Below the pieces are notes generated by a model. The model saw only the letters and a list, made by a program, of their open reading frames with translations, was not told where the DNA came from and did not search any database. Shown one piece after another: positions 15,751-24,878 of a stretch of DNA of 64,000 nucleotides; position 1 is the stretch's first letter; each line of letters starts with the position of its first letter. The stretch covers positions 133,378-197,377 of the forward strand of contig NZ_BBPM01000005.1 of the NCBI RefSeq assembly GCF_000787775.1, written 5' to 3'. Source of the stretch: Streptacidiphilus carbonis (lineage in GTDB: Bacteria > Actinomycetota > Actinomycetes > Streptomycetales > Streptomycetaceae). A program made the position numbers and the translations under genes.

Positions 15751-17301
15751 ATGCAGCTTCACCAGGTAGCCGCAGTCTCGCGGGACACCGCTGCCGAGCC
15801 GGCCCGCAACGCCAAGATCGCGCTACTCGCCGATCTGCTCCGCGGGCTCGAACCGGCCGACCGGCACGCCGCGGTCGTCCTGCTGTCCGGCGAGTCGCGT
15901 CGGATGCGGGTCGGTGTGGGACCGGCGGCGCTGCGCGACCTGCCCCCGGCCGCGCAGCAACCGCAGTTGGGGATCGCGGAGACCGAACAGGCCCTGCAGG
16001 CCATCGCCGAACTGCAGGGGCCCGGATCCCAGGCCGAGCGCCACCGGATGCTCGACGACCTCTTCTCCCGGGCCACGCCCGAGGAGCAGGCCTTCCTGCG
16101 TGCGGTGCTGGGCGGCGAGCTGCGGCAGGGCGCGCTGGACGCCGTCATGGGCGACGCCGTCGCCAGAGCTGCGGGGGTTCCCGTGGCGGACGTCCGCCGG
16201 GCGCTGATGTTCCGGGGATCGGCGGCTGCGGTCGCCGATGCGGCGATGACCGGAGGCTCGGCCGAACTGCGCGCCTTCGGCCTGGAACTGGGCCGGCCGG
16301 TACGGCCGATGCTGGCCGCCTCCGCACCGGACGTCGCCTCCGCCATGGAACGCATCAGGCCCGCCGCGCTGGAGTGGAAGCTCGACGGCATCCGGGTGCA
16401 GGTGCACCGGGACGGCGACCGGATCGGCGTCTACACCCGCAGTCTGGACGACATCACCGCCCGCGTACCCGAGATCGTGGAGGCGGTGCGGGCGCTGCCG
16501 GTGCGCTCGCTCGTCCTCGACGGCGAGGCCCTGGCCCTGGGCCCGGACGGGCGGCCCCGGCCCTTCCAGGTCACCGCCGCGCGCACCGCCTCCCGCAAGG
16601 ACACCGAGACGCTGCGCGCCGAGGTCCCGCTGAGCGTCTTCTTCTTCGACCTGCTCCACCTGGACGGCACCGATCTGCTGGACGCGCCCGCGCAGCACCG
16701 CAACGACACCCTGGCGGCGACCGTACCGCCGGAGCTGCTGGTGCCCCGGCTGGTCACCGCCGACGACGACGCGGCCCGTGCGTTCTTCCGCGACTCGCTC
16801 GCCCACGGCCACGAGGGCGTCGTCGTCAAGGAACCCGACGCGCCCTACGCGGCCGGCCGCCGGGGCGCCGGATGGATCAAGGTCAAACCGCGGCACACCC
16901 TGGACCTGGTGGTGCTGGCCGCCGAGTGGGGAAGCGGCCGCCGCCGCGGATGGCTCAGCAACCTGCATCTGGGGGCACGGGCGGACGGCGCGCCGGGGCT
17001 GCCGGAGGGCACCGGCGACTGGGTCATGCTCGGCAAGACCTTCAAGGGCCTCACCGACGAGATCCTCGCCTTCCAGACCCGTGAACTGCTGCTGCGCGAG
17101 GTCCGCCGGGACGACTGGACCGTCTACGTCCGGCCCGAGCTCGTGGTCGAGGTCGCCATCGACGGCCTGCAGCGCAGCCCCCGCTACCCGGCCGGACTGA
17201 CCATGCGCTTCGCCCGGGTACTGCGCTACCGCGACGACAAGGGCCCAGCCGACGCCGACACCGTCGCCACCGTCAGAGAGCTCGCAGCCGAGGGGCTGTG
17301 A
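15751..17301 (+). CDS. ATP-dependent DNA ligase (LigB-type)
   Basis: A 516-residue ligase that seals nicks using ATP. The adenylation motif is EWKLDGIRVQ with Lys210 as the likely AMP acceptor. The N-terminal DNA-binding domain covers about 1-185, the nucleotidyltransferase domain about 186-390 and the OB fold the rest. GHEGVVVKEP and GWIKVKPRHT are motifs IV and V. It matches mycobacterial/Streptomyces LigB rather than the LigD repair enzymes. The second ATG (15751) is preferred because homologues begin at the MQLHQVA motif. The gene ends 10 bp before the convergent GH106 gene. Confidence 0.93.
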   Translation: MQLHQVAAVSRDTAAEPARNAKIALLADLLRGLEPADRHAAVVLLSGESRRMRVGVGPAALRDLPPAAQQPQLGIAETEQALQAIAELQGPGSQAERHRMLDDLFSRATPEEQAFLRAVLGGELRQGALDAVMGDAVARAAGVPVADVRRALMFRGSAAAVADAAMTGGSAELRAFGLELGRPVRPMLAASAPDVASAMERIRPAALEWKLDGIRVQVHRDGDRIGVYTRSLDDITARVPEIVEAVRALPVRSLVLDGEALALGPDGRPRPFQVTAARTASRKDTETLRAEVPLSVFFFDLLHLDGTDLLDAPAQHRNDTLAATVPPELLVPRLVTADDDAARAFFRDSLAHGHEGVVVKEPDAPYAAGRRGAGWIKVKPRHTLDLVVLAAEWGSGRRRGWLSNLHLGARADGAPGLPEGTGDWVMLGKTFKGLTDEILAFQTRELLLREVRRDDWTVYVRPELVVEVAIDGLQRSPRYPAGLTMRFARVLRYRDDKGPADADTVATVRELAAEGL

Positions 17302-17311
17302 CCGGGCCGGA

Positions 17312-20300
17312 CTACTCCGCCCGGGCCTGCCCGTAGGGCACCAGTTGCACGGGCCCCAGCAGCCCGTAGGCTCCGCGCCCGGCAACGGCGTAGACGGCGG
17401 GGTCGCTGACGCGCAGTCGGTTCTCGAGCGGGGTCGCCACCTCCACCTGGACGGTGTTGCGCCCGCGCCGCAGATACGGGCCGACGTCCGCCACCAGACC
17501 GATCTGGTCGACCGGGTCCAGCCGGGTGCCGTTGACCGTCACCCGGCAGGTGTCGGTCGCGGCACCGAGATGGAGCGTCGCGCCGAAGCCGCCGGTCCAG
17601 GATTCGGGCAGGTCGAGGGTCGCGGTGTAGGTGCCGATCCCGGAGACGTCCTGCAACTCGGGGACGGCGGACCAGGGGGCCAGCGCGTCGAGGGCCAGCG
17701 AGTGGTGCACCACCGCAGTCCCGGTCCCGGTGGCGTCGGGCTGCCAGTCGTCCACCTCCAACTGCCAGGCCGTCAACGGGATGGGGTCCGGAACGGCGCC
17801 GATGACCGCGACCGCGGCCGGCCCCCTGGACAGCTCGGTGGTGTAGCTGCCGGCCTTCGCCGAGCGCACGGCCAGACCGCTGTCCACGAAGAGCACCGAA
17901 TCGGCGTCGGTGGCGGTCGCGAAGGGCTGGTTGCCGCGCAGGTCGTCGCCGAACAGCCCGGGACGGCCCAGAGCCACCACGTGGGCCTGCGAGGGCTGCA
18001 GGGTCACCCGCAGGGTGATCACGTCCCCGTCCCGGGTGTACTGGGCGATGCGTTCGGCCTTTCCGCTCCACAGGTCGAGCCGGTAGGGCACGGCGTCGGC
18101 GGCGGAGGCCCGGAAGGACACCTCGTGGTCGATCGCCGCGACGGGGGGCTTCACCGTTGCGGCGTGCTGCCCGTTGCACAGGTAGTAGTAGTCCACGCCG
18201 TCCGCGACCCGGTGGGCGTTCAGCAGGGTCGACGGCGTGGAGTACCCGGCGTCCGGTCCGAGGCCGAGGTCGGCGAGCGCCCCGGGCACGTCCGCGGCGG
18301 CGGCGACCACCCGCACCCTGCGCTGGGAGAGCAGCTGCGCCATCACGTTCGCGAGCTCGGCCTGCCGGCCGGTGACGGGCAGGCCCGGCGGGGCAGCGGC
18401 GTTCCACGCGCCCAGGAACACCAGCGGCAGCCCGGCGCGGGTCAGCGCCAACAGCCGTCGGGCGTCGGCCACGCGCAGGGTGCACAGTGAGCCGTTGAAG
18501 TGGTCGCCCTCGATGAACATCACCTTGTACGCGATACCGTCGGGTGCCAGCCGTCCCTTGCGCACGGTGGCGTCGGGCAGGTCCAGCAGTGTGCTGCTGA
18601 GGAGCTGGTGGGTCCAGCCGAGGGTGATTCCGGTGGGGGTGAACCAGGACGCGCCGATGCCGGTGGCGCTGTAGCCGGTCTGCCGGAAGACGGCCACGTC
18701 GGCCCTGGGCTCGCCCGCCTGCAGCACCTGGTGGACCCGGCTGAGGTAGCCGGAGATGTCGGTGATGTGCCGCCAGGTGGGCTGGCGCGGACCCCAGGAC
18801 TCGCCGTATCCCACCGTGCCGCCGTAGGGCGTGAAGGCGGCGAATCCGGGCCAGGCGGCGCCGGGGGCGGTGGCGTAGGAGAAGCCGTGGATGACGCTCT
18901 GGTTCACCCCGGCCGCGTAGGCGCCGCCCATGGTGTGCAGGAACTTGTTCCAGGTGGTGTTGTAGGCGCCGCCCGCGAAGGCGCCGGCCTCGCAGGAGAG
19001 GATCTTCCGCCCGGCCATGTCCCGGCCACCGGCCAGGCAGCGGAAGTCGTCGAGGTTCTTGAAGCCGAGCGACTCGCCCTCGGGAATGTCCAGGATCGCC
19101 GCGGACTCGATCGAATCGGTCTGCAGCCCGTACGGCTGGCCGCGCAGGAGCAGGCCGATGGAGTGTGCCCACTCCTTCAGCGGCGTGAAGTGGTTCCGGT
19201 TGAAGAGGTCGGAGACGGTCTGCCAGAAGTCGAGGAGCGCCTCGTTCGTGGTCGTCGTGTCATACACGAACACCGGCTTGCCGTTGTTCTGCATGATCAC
19301 CGGCAGGTACGGCAGCAGCGAGCGGCCGGTGCGCCGCTGGAAGGCGGCGGGCAGCTCCGCCGTCCACATCAGCGCCTTGGTCTCGATCTCGATCGAGTCC
19401 TCGAACAGCGCCCCACCGGCCTGCTTCAGCAGCTTGCGGATCCGGGGGGTCAGCAGCTCCTTCTCCCAGAAGTCCGTCACCGCACGGGTGCCGGCCGCGC
19501 TGAAGTGGTCCACGACGTAGGCGGGCGGGTCGGTGTGCGGGCCGGCCTCGGGCTGCTGCCCGGAGCCGCGCACCCAGTAGGAGATCAGCACGTACGGGCC
19601 GTCGGTCGGCGCGGTCCAGTCGATGGTGGTCCCGCCGGTGACCGTGCTGGTGAGGTCGACCACCGATGCCGGGTCCAGGCCGGTCGCCTTGCGGGTGGTG
19701 TTGGCGGCGTACACCCTCGCGGCCTGGACCAGGAGCAGGTTCTGTACGGTGACGCCCGGGGCGGCGGCCTGGACCGCGGGCGGCACCGGGCCGCTGTAGC
19801 GGGCGCCGGCCGCCACGCTCACGCTGCCGTAGGCGAGTTCCTTCATGGCGGCGGGGCTGTCCGGAGTGATCGAGGGCACGGCCGCGGGCCAGCTCGGGCC
19901 GACCGTGATGTCGACGGATATGCCCCGGCGGGCCGCCTGCTCCAGTGCGGACTCGACCCCGGCGTTCCACGGCGCGGTTCCCCAGCCGTAGGTCTTCGGC
20001 TGGAGAACGGTGACGTCGGTGATGCTGTGGTGGTTGGCGGAGATCTCGACGCCGCCGAACCCGGCGTCAGCTATCTGGTCGATCTCCCGAGCGATCTCCG
20101 CGGGGTCCACCAGACCGTCGGGCCACCAGTAGCGGAACTTGGGACGCACCGCCGCCCCGGGTCTCGCGAACCACTCCCCCGACCGGGAGGCGGCCGCTCG
20201 CGAACTCACGGCAGGAGCCTGCGCCGAGGCGCTTCCCGGGTCCCCCAGCACCAGCGAGCCGGCTGCGCCGGCCACGGCAGCAGCGGCCAGGAAGCTGCGC

Positions 20301-20365
20301 CGGGTCACTCCGGCCTGTCGGCTGTCCGGACCATGGGAATCGCTCGTCGTTGCGCGACTGTTCAT
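17312..20365 (-). CDS. Secreted glycoside hydrolase, GH106-type (alpha-L-rhamnosidase-like)
   Basis: A 1017-residue exported enzyme. The N-terminus carries a twin-arginine signal (TRRSFLAAAAVAGAAG, residues 21-36) with a cleavage-like SASA region near 45. The mature part opens with KFRYWWPDGLVDPAEIAREI, diagnostic of the GH106 family, which removes rhamnose from plant or rhamnogalacturonan glycans. The C-terminal 150 residues form a galactose-binding-like sandwich (GFGATLHLGAATDTCRVTVN and later). Upstream lies a sigma-70-like promoter flanked by two LacI-type dyads, so sugar induction is likely. No rhamnose catabolic genes are adjacent. Substrate specificity is inference from family. Confidence 0.87.
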   Translation of the reverse strand: MNSRATTSDSHGPDSRQAGVTRRSFLAAAAVAGAAGSLVLGDPGSASAQAPAVSSRAAASRSGEWFARPGAAVRPKFRYWWPDGLVDPAEIAREIDQIADAGFGGVEISANHHSITDVTVLQPKTYGWGTAPWNAGVESALEQAARRGISVDITVGPSWPAAVPSITPDSPAAMKELAYGSVSVAAGARYSGPVPPAVQAAAPGVTVQNLLLVQAARVYAANTTRKATGLDPASVVDLTSTVTGGTTIDWTAPTDGPYVLISYWVRGSGQQPEAGPHTDPPAYVVDHFSAAGTRAVTDFWEKELLTPRIRKLLKQAGGALFEDSIEIETKALMWTAELPAAFQRRTGRSLLPYLPVIMQNNGKPVFVYDTTTTNEALLDFWQTVSDLFNRNHFTPLKEWAHSIGLLLRGQPYGLQTDSIESAAILDIPEGESLGFKNLDDFRCLAGGRDMAGRKILSCEAGAFAGGAYNTTWNKFLHTMGGAYAAGVNQSVIHGFSYATAPGAAWPGFAAFTPYGGTVGYGESWGPRQPTWRHITDISGYLSRVHQVLQAGEPRADVAVFRQTGYSATGIGASWFTPTGITLGWTHQLLSSTLLDLPDATVRKGRLAPDGIAYKVMFIEGDHFNGSLCTLRVADARRLLALTRAGLPLVFLGAWNAAAPPGLPVTGRQAELANVMAQLLSQRRVRVVAAAADVPGALADLGLGPDAGYSTPSTLLNAHRVADGVDYYYLCNGQHAATVKPPVAAIDHEVSFRASAADAVPYRLDLWSGKAERIAQYTRDGDVITLRVTLQPSQAHVVALGRPGLFGDDLRGNQPFATATDADSVLFVDSGLAVRSAKAGSYTTELSRGPAAVAVIGAVPDPIPLTAWQLEVDDWQPDATGTGTAVVHHSLALDALAPWSAVPELQDVSGIGTYTATLDLPESWTGGFGATLHLGAATDTCRVTVNGTRLDPVDQIGLVADVGPYLRRGRNTVQVEVATPLENRLRVSDPAVYAVAGRGAYGLLGPVQLVPYGQARAE

Positions 20366-20379
20366 GCCACCCTCGATTT

Positions 20380-20393
20380 TTGAATCGATTTAA
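20380..20393. promoter_or_regulatory. LacI-type operator in the 5' UTR of the GH106 gene
   Basis: TTGAATCGATTTAA, a 14-bp dyad with a central CG and one mismatched pair, just downstream of the predicted transcription start. LacI-family operators in actinobacteria have this form. Confidence 0.55.
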
Positions 20394-20405
20394 GGACAGC
20401 CGGAC

Positions 20406-20433
20406 GCTATACGGGCTTCTGATTGATGGTCAA
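20406..20433 (-). promoter_or_regulatory. Sigma-70-like promoter of the GH106 gene
   Basis: On the minus strand, TTGACC (20433-20428), a 16-bp spacer and TATAGC (20411-20406). The start of transcription would fall near 20399, about 34 bp before the start codon. Confidence 0.6.
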
Positions 20434-20455
20434 GGGGTCAGTCTCAGGAGATGGC

Positions 20456-20473
20456 ATTGAAACGATGTTCAAT
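20456..20473. promoter_or_regulatory. Upstream LacI-like dyad of the GH106 gene
   Basis: ATTGAAACGATGTTCAAT, six matched pairs on each side of a 6-base centre, located just upstream of the -35 box. With the dyad at 20380 it brackets the promoter, consistent with looping or double-site repression. Confidence 0.5.
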
Positions 20474-20623
20474 CGCCCGAAGACCCCGCGCCGACCGCTC
20501 CACCCGGGCTCGGCGGGTGGAGCGGCCCCGCTACCGAGATCACGCCCGAGGGCTGCGACCCGTGCGGCAGTGGCGGGGGGAAGGGGTTCAGTGGTCACCC
20601 TTCGGCGCAGTGTTGAGGGTCGG

Positions 20624-20926
20624 TCAGGCGTCGAAGCTGTCGTCGCAGGCGTCGGCCGCCTGGGTGTCCATCATGGTCCAGTGGTCGAAGCAGCTGCGCC
20701 AGGGGTGGTCGTCGTCGACGGTGCCGAAGACGTGGGCGGTGTCGGTGCTGGTGCTCGAGGTGGAGACGGATCCGCCCCACTTGGTGGCGGTGGCGGAGGC
20801 GTTGTCCATGCTGCTGCCGGAGGTGGACACGCCCCACTTCCCGTCGGCGAAGGCGGGGCCGGCCGCGGTGAGGGCGGCTACGGCGATGGTTGCGGCAGCG
20901 GCGGTGCGCAGGAGTGCGATCTTCAT
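20624..20926 (-). CDS. Small secreted protein of unknown function
   Basis: A 100-residue protein with a clear Sec signal peptide (MKIALLRTAAAATIAVAAL, cleavage probably after PAFA near residue 27). The mature part is about 73 residues, rich in Ser, Thr, Asp and Trp, with a Cys pair near residues 78 and 93 that could form a disulfide. The ATG at 20926 has GGAAGG upstream. I do not recognise the family. It lies between the GH106 gene and a divergent secreted hydrolase. Confidence 0.72.
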   Translation of the reverse strand: MKIALLRTAAAATIAVAALTAAGPAFADGKWGVSTSGSSMDNASATATKWGGSVSTSSTSTDTAHVFGTVDDDHPWRSCFDHWTMMDTQAADACDDSFDA

Positions 20927-21142
20927 GATGACCTTCCGGACTCAAGGGACGGACAGTGACTCTGCGTGTGCATTGTTACACTCTGCGTCCAGGAAGGCGG
21001 TGAGCCGCTCGCGTGTCGGATCGAGGCCTCGAACTCCCGCGCTCGGTGTCCGTCGCAGGGATGACCCTCGTCCGCGATGACGACCCAAGATCGCTCGGAG
21101 TGCCGACGCCCGAGACCGCGGCTCCCTTCTACCGTCGTCCCC

Positions 21143-22327
21143 ATGACTCGCACTCATCGCACCACGCTGGCCGCCGCCCTTCTCGCCCTGGTCCTGCCGC
21201 TGCCGATCGCCGCTGCGGGAACCGCCTTCGCGGCGTCGCCGCCTGCCGCCGCCGGCTCTGCCACGGCTTCCGCGCTGCAAGTCCAACTGCCGCGCCCGAC
21301 CGGCCGGTACGCGGTCGGCACCGACAACCTGCACCTGGTCGACCGGCAGCGCCAGGACCCGTGGGTGCCGTCGGCCGGGCCGCGGCAGCTGATGGTCTCG
21401 ATGTACTACCCCGCGGTCCACGGCACCGGCCGCCCCGCCGCCTACATGACCACGGCGGCCGCGCAGGACTTCGTCGACTTCGCGGTTCCCGGCAGTCCGC
21501 TGACCGCTGCCGCTCTGGCCGCGACCGAGACCTACGCGTACACCGGCGCCCGCCCCGAGCACGGCCGCTTCCCGCTGGTGGTGCTCTCTCCCGGCATGGA
21601 GCAGCCGCGCGCGGTGCTCACCGGCCTGGCGGTGGACCTGGCCAGCCGCGGCTACGTCGTGGCAGTGGTCGACCACACCTACGAGAACCCCGGGACCACC
21701 TTCCCCGACGGGACCACACTGGGCTGTGTGATCTGCAACCAGCCGGTCCCCGGCGGCGCGGCCGCCATCGTCGACAGCCGCGCCAAGGACCTCTCGTTCA
21801 CCATCGACCAGCTGACCCGGGGCCACTCGCCCTGGCCCCGCGCGGACCTCATCGACCGCTCCCGGATCGGGGTGGCGGGCCACTCACTGGGCGGTGCCGC
21901 CGCGCTGGCGACGATGGTCGCCGACCCGCGGGTGCGGGCCGGGGCGGACCTGGACGGCACCCTGTTCACCCCGGTGCCTGCGGGCGGCCTGGCCGGGCGC
22001 TCCTTCCTGCTGTTCGGCACGCAGATCGACCACAACGTCGGCGGTTCGGACACCACCTGGGGCGACACCTACGCGGCACTGGACGGATGGAAGAAGTGGC
22101 TGACCGTGGCGGGCACCGTGCACGCCAGCTTCACCGACGTCCCGATCCTGGCCACCCAGGGCGGGATCCCGTTGCCGCCGCAGATGACGATCTCGGCCCA
22201 GCGCGGCATGCAGCTCACCCGCGACTACCTCGCCGCCTACTTCGACCAGCAGCTCAAGGGCCTCCCGCAGCCGCTGCTGGCCGGCCCCGACCCGGCCCAC
22301 CCCGAGGTCGCCTTCCAGCAGCCCTGA
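21143..22327 (+). CDS. Secreted alpha/beta hydrolase (platelet-activating-factor-acetylhydrolase/PET-hydrolase-like)
   Basis: A 394-residue exported serine hydrolase. A Sec signal peptide occupies residues 1-31 (ALLALVLPLPIAAAGTAFAA). VVLSPGMEQPRAV gives the oxyanion strand, and the nucleophile is Ser248 in GHSLGG (246-251). VADPRVRAGADLDGT and the later VAGTVHASFTD supply the acid and His regions. CVICNQ may form a disulfide. The layout resembles bacterial PAF-acetylhydrolase or lipase-type proteins. ATG at 21143 is chosen because it starts the signal peptide; no strong ribosome-binding site is visible. Substrate unknown. It converges on the GT39 gene with an 11-bp gap. Confidence 0.87.
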   Translation: MTRTHRTTLAAALLALVLPLPIAAAGTAFAASPPAAAGSATASALQVQLPRPTGRYAVGTDNLHLVDRQRQDPWVPSAGPRQLMVSMYYPAVHGTGRPAAYMTTAAAQDFVDFAVPGSPLTAAALAATETYAYTGARPEHGRFPLVVLSPGMEQPRAVLTGLAVDLASRGYVVAVVDHTYENPGTTFPDGTTLGCVICNQPVPGGAAAIVDSRAKDLSFTIDQLTRGHSPWPRADLIDRSRIGVAGHSLGGAAALATMVADPRVRAGADLDGTLFTPVPAGGLAGRSFLLFGTQIDHNVGGSDTTWGDTYAALDGWKKWLTVAGTVHASFTDVPILATQGGIPLPPQMTISAQRGMQLTRDYLAAYFDQQLKGLPQPLLAGPDPAHPEVAFQQP

Positions 22328-22338
22328 GCCTCCGTCAG

Positions 22339-23868
22339 TCAGTACTGGCGCAGTGACGGCCAGAGCACGGACCAGCGCTGGTGTGCGCCCTCGCACAGCA
22401 CCAGCCGTGCGTTCTGCTCCTGGTTGCCGATGCCGTGGCCGTTGTCGATCCGGCCCACGGTGCGGCAGCCGGCGAAGTGCTGCTCCAACCGGTGGCCGTC
22501 GGCCTGTTCGAGGAGCAGCACGGGACCGTCGTCGCTGTCCGGGGGCGGGCCCCAGTCGTACAGGCTCATGTGGCCGGAGTAGGCGGTGGGCAGCCCGTAG
22601 GCGGGGCCGTAGTGGGCGAGGGCGCCGGCCTCGCCGTAGTTCGAGGTGAGCAGGACGGCGCGGGCCCGCTGAGCTTCGGGGATCACCGTCCAGGCGGCGG
22701 CGGTGGTACGGGTGAGCTGGGGCCAGCCGACCTGCTCGCCCTGGTCGATGTCGACGGCGTTGGTCACCGTGACCGCCGGGACCGGCAGCACCGGCAGGGC
22801 GGCCAGGGCGCTGGTCGCCGCCGCCAGGAGGAGGGGCGCGATGATCCGCCGCAAGCGCCGGGCACGGCGGACGACGGGTTCGCACCCGGCCGCGGTCACG
22901 GCGAGCAGCAGTGGCAGCGGGTAGTACGGTTTGCCGCCGCCCACCAGCACCAGGACGCACAGCACCGGGTACGCGAGCCCCAGCGGACGGGCCCAGCGCA
23001 GCTCGTCCTCGCGGAGCAGCCGGAGCAGGCCCACCACCGCCACGGGAACCAACACCGGGGAGAACTCCAGCAGTTGGAGCGGGAGGAACAGCAGCCGCCC
23101 CGATACCCCGTCGACGTGGCTGAGGACCCGGGCCACCTTCACTTCCGGCCAGCCGTGGGTGGCCTGCCACACGAGGGTGGGTGCGCAGATGAGGAGTGCC
23201 AGGAGCAGCGCGAGGAGCGGTCCGAGCAGCGGTCCGAGCAGCGGCCGTGCGGCGATGCCGGGCCGGGGGCTCCACGGGGTCCCGCGCCAGGGGCGGGTCG
23301 CCAGCACACCCACCAGCAGGGCGAGGATCAGGGGGAGGATGAGCTGCTTGTTCAGCAGCGCCGCCCCGACCGCCGCGCCCAGGGCCGGCCACCAGCGGGC
23401 GTCGCCGGTCCGCAGCAGCCGCAGTGCCAGGAGCAGGACGCCCAGTTCGGCGGTCAGATCGAAGGTGCTGGTGGACAGCAGGTGGCCGACGCCCAGCACG
23501 TATCCCGAGCAGGCGCAGCACCCGGCCGCCAGGACCTGCCCGCCGCGGCCGGCGCCCAGTTCCCTGGCCAGCAGGGCGGTCAGCACCACCGAGCATCCGC
23601 AGAGCAGCGCGGGGACGACCCGCAGACCCGTCGGGCTCGCACCGAAGACGGCGGCGCCGAACCGGGCCAGCAACGGGGTCAGCGGGGGCTGGTCGACATA
23701 GCCCCAGGCCGGATGCCGACCGGCGAGCAGGAAGTACAGCTCGTCGCGGTGGAAGCCGTACCGCCCCGACAGTGCGATCAACAGCACCGCCACCGCGGCC
23801 GCGACGGCCGCGACCGGCCGGAACGCGAACGGCAGCAGACCATCCCGACCATCCCCCCGAATGCCCAC
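22339..23868 (-). CDS. Membrane glycosyltransferase, GT39/PMT-like (ArnT type)
   Basis: A 509-residue protein with about 10-12 membrane helices. The first lumenal loop has the catalytic-type HRDELYFLLAGRHPAWGYVD (residues 40-59), whose acidic residues match those of dolichol-phosphate-mannose or undecaprenyl-phosphate sugar transferases. The C-terminal 130 residues are a soluble extracytoplasmic domain (SNYGEAGALAHYG onward). Residues near 215-230 contain a short repeat of LLGPLL coded by a 12-bp direct repeat. It probably moves a lipid-linked sugar onto a protein or wall polymer, but the acceptor is unknown. A 55-residue membrane protein is encoded just upstream. Confidence 0.88.
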   Translation of the reverse strand: MGIRGDGRDGLLPFAFRPVAAVAAAVAVLLIALSGRYGFHRDELYFLLAGRHPAWGYVDQPPLTPLLARFGAAVFGASPTGLRVVPALLCGCSVVLTALLARELGAGRGGQVLAAGCCACSGYVLGVGHLLSTSTFDLTAELGVLLLALRLLRTGDARWWPALGAAVGAALLNKQLILPLILALLVGVLATRPWRGTPWSPRPGIAARPLLGPLLGPLLALLLALLICAPTLVWQATHGWPEVKVARVLSHVDGVSGRLLFLPLQLLEFSPVLVPVAVVGLLRLLREDELRWARPLGLAYPVLCVLVLVGGGKPYYPLPLLLAVTAAGCEPVVRRARRLRRIIAPLLLAAATSALAALPVLPVPAVTVTNAVDIDQGEQVGWPQLTRTTAAAWTVIPEAQRARAVLLTSNYGEAGALAHYGPAYGLPTAYSGHMSLYDWGPPPDSDDGPVLLLEQADGHRLEQHFAGCRTVGRIDNGHGIGNQEQNARLVLCEGAHQRWSVLWPSLRQY

Positions 23869-23959
23869 CGCAGCAGCATGTCACCTCGCTGTGGCGCGGC
23901 CAAGGGGCGCAGCCCACGGCGTACCACCGCTGGGCCCGGGAAGCCCGCACGGGAGGCTC

Positions 23960-24127
23960 TCAAGGATGCTTCAGAAACCTCAGGTAGAACGCCCCGAACA
24001 CCAGCACGATCCCCACGTTCGCCATCAACCGCGGCCAGAACTGGTGTCTGAAGAACAGCACGTCCACACCCACCACGACGGCCACCATGGCGAGTACGTA
24101 CAGTACGACGATCGCCTGTCTTCCCAT
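23960..24127 (-). CDS. Small two-helix membrane protein (55 residues)
   Basis: Translation from ATG at 24127 gives a 55-residue protein starting MGRQAIVVLYVLAMVAVVVG and ending LVFGAFYLRFLKHP. It has one membrane helix at residues 4-26 and another at 36-50, with a basic/aromatic loop FFRHQFWPRL. GAAGG abuts the start codon. It lies 92 bp upstream of the GT39 gene on the same strand and may be co-transcribed with it. I recall similar short conserved proteins in Streptomyces, but no function is known. Confidence 0.65.
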   Translation of the reverse strand: MGRQAIVVLYVLAMVAVVVGVDVLFFRHQFWPRLMANVGIVLVFGAFYLRFLKHP

Positions 24128-24174
24128 CCTTCAACGCTACTGCGCGCATCGCTTCGGCGGCGGCTGCGAGGGCC

Positions 24175-24753
24175 TCATTGCGGCCGTCCGCCGAAGTACC
24201 AGTCGTGGACCTCGATGTCGGTGTACCGGTGGTGTCGGTGCGAGGTCAGGACGGTGCGGGCCGTGGCGGGGTCGGGCGCCCGCAGCAGCACCCCGGTGCC
24301 CAGCCAGGTGTCACCGTCGTCGGACAGCAGCGGCCCGTAGGCGATCAGATCGTCCCGGTCGCAGGTCGACCCCGGACCGGCATCGTGCGGATCGGCGTCC
24401 GGGGGCCGCGTGCCGAGGCCGAGCACCAGGTAGAGGGGGTCCTCGGTCTCTCCGCCGGGGAACTCCCACATGGTGCGCCCGAGCATGTTGCGCCACCGGC
24501 GCAGCATGACGTCGCGGTACACCCCGGCCTGGTAGTTGGGCTCGTCGAAGGCGAACGCGCGGGCAGCTGCGGGGTCGGGCAGCTCGACGATGTGCACGCT
24601 GCCGGTCGCTGCCCCGCCGTCGCTGGTCAGCGTCGGCCCGCGGGCGATCAGCTGCTCCGCGTACTGGTCCATGTAGGACCAGTGGTCCTCCAGCAGTTCG
24701 GCACGCAGCGCTGCCGATCGGGACCGGTCGCGGTGGTAGCAGAAGAACTCCAT
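24175..24753 (-). CDS. YciI-like protein with two domains
   Basis: A 192-residue cytoplasmic protein that appears to hold two YCII-like halves (residues 1-95 and 100-190). Each has a strand-helix-strand core and a HW or GP motif: LLEDHWSYMDQYAEQLIARG in the first, LIAYGPLLSDDGDTWLGTG in the second. Single YciI domains are small dimeric alpha/beta proteins of uncertain, possibly hydrolytic, function. Start ATG at 24753 with GGAGAG upstream. It follows a remnant gene start and the ArsR regulator on the same strand, so it may belong to that transcript. Confidence 0.78.
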   Translation of the reverse strand: MEFFCYHRDRSRSAALRAELLEDHWSYMDQYAEQLIARGPTLTSDGGAATGSVHIVELPDPAAARAFAFDEPNYQAGVYRDVMLRRWRNMLGRTMWEFPGGETEDPLYLVLGLGTRPPDADPHDAGPGSTCDRDDLIAYGPLLSDDGDTWLGTGVLLRAPDPATARTVLTSHRHHRYTDIEVHDWYFGGRPQ

Positions 24754-24769
24754 GTCGATCTCTCCGATG

Positions 24770-24878
24770 CTGGTTCAGTCGAGGGACGATTCCGCCACCA
24801 GGTCGGCGAAGCGCAGGACGGCGTCGCCGACCCCGCCAACAGCGCCCCCGCGGCCGGGGTGGTCAGTGCCGTGCTCAT
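24770..24878 (-). pseudogene. Truncated gene start coupled to the ArsR gene
   Basis: The ATG at 24878 overlaps the stop of the ArsR gene (ATGA), as for a coupled second gene. It opens MSTALTTPAAGALLAG, like the N-terminus of a major facilitator protein. The frame then becomes out-of-character, while a neighbouring frame reads GDAVLRFADLVAESSLD and stops near 24780. The pattern fits deletion of most of a partner gene, commonly an MFS exporter next to this kind of regulator. Confidence 0.45.

Noticed and set aside
18500-20383. Long plus-strand open frame opposite the GH106 gene
   Set aside because: Low-complexity antisense reading of a well-supported enzyme; no start signals or domains.
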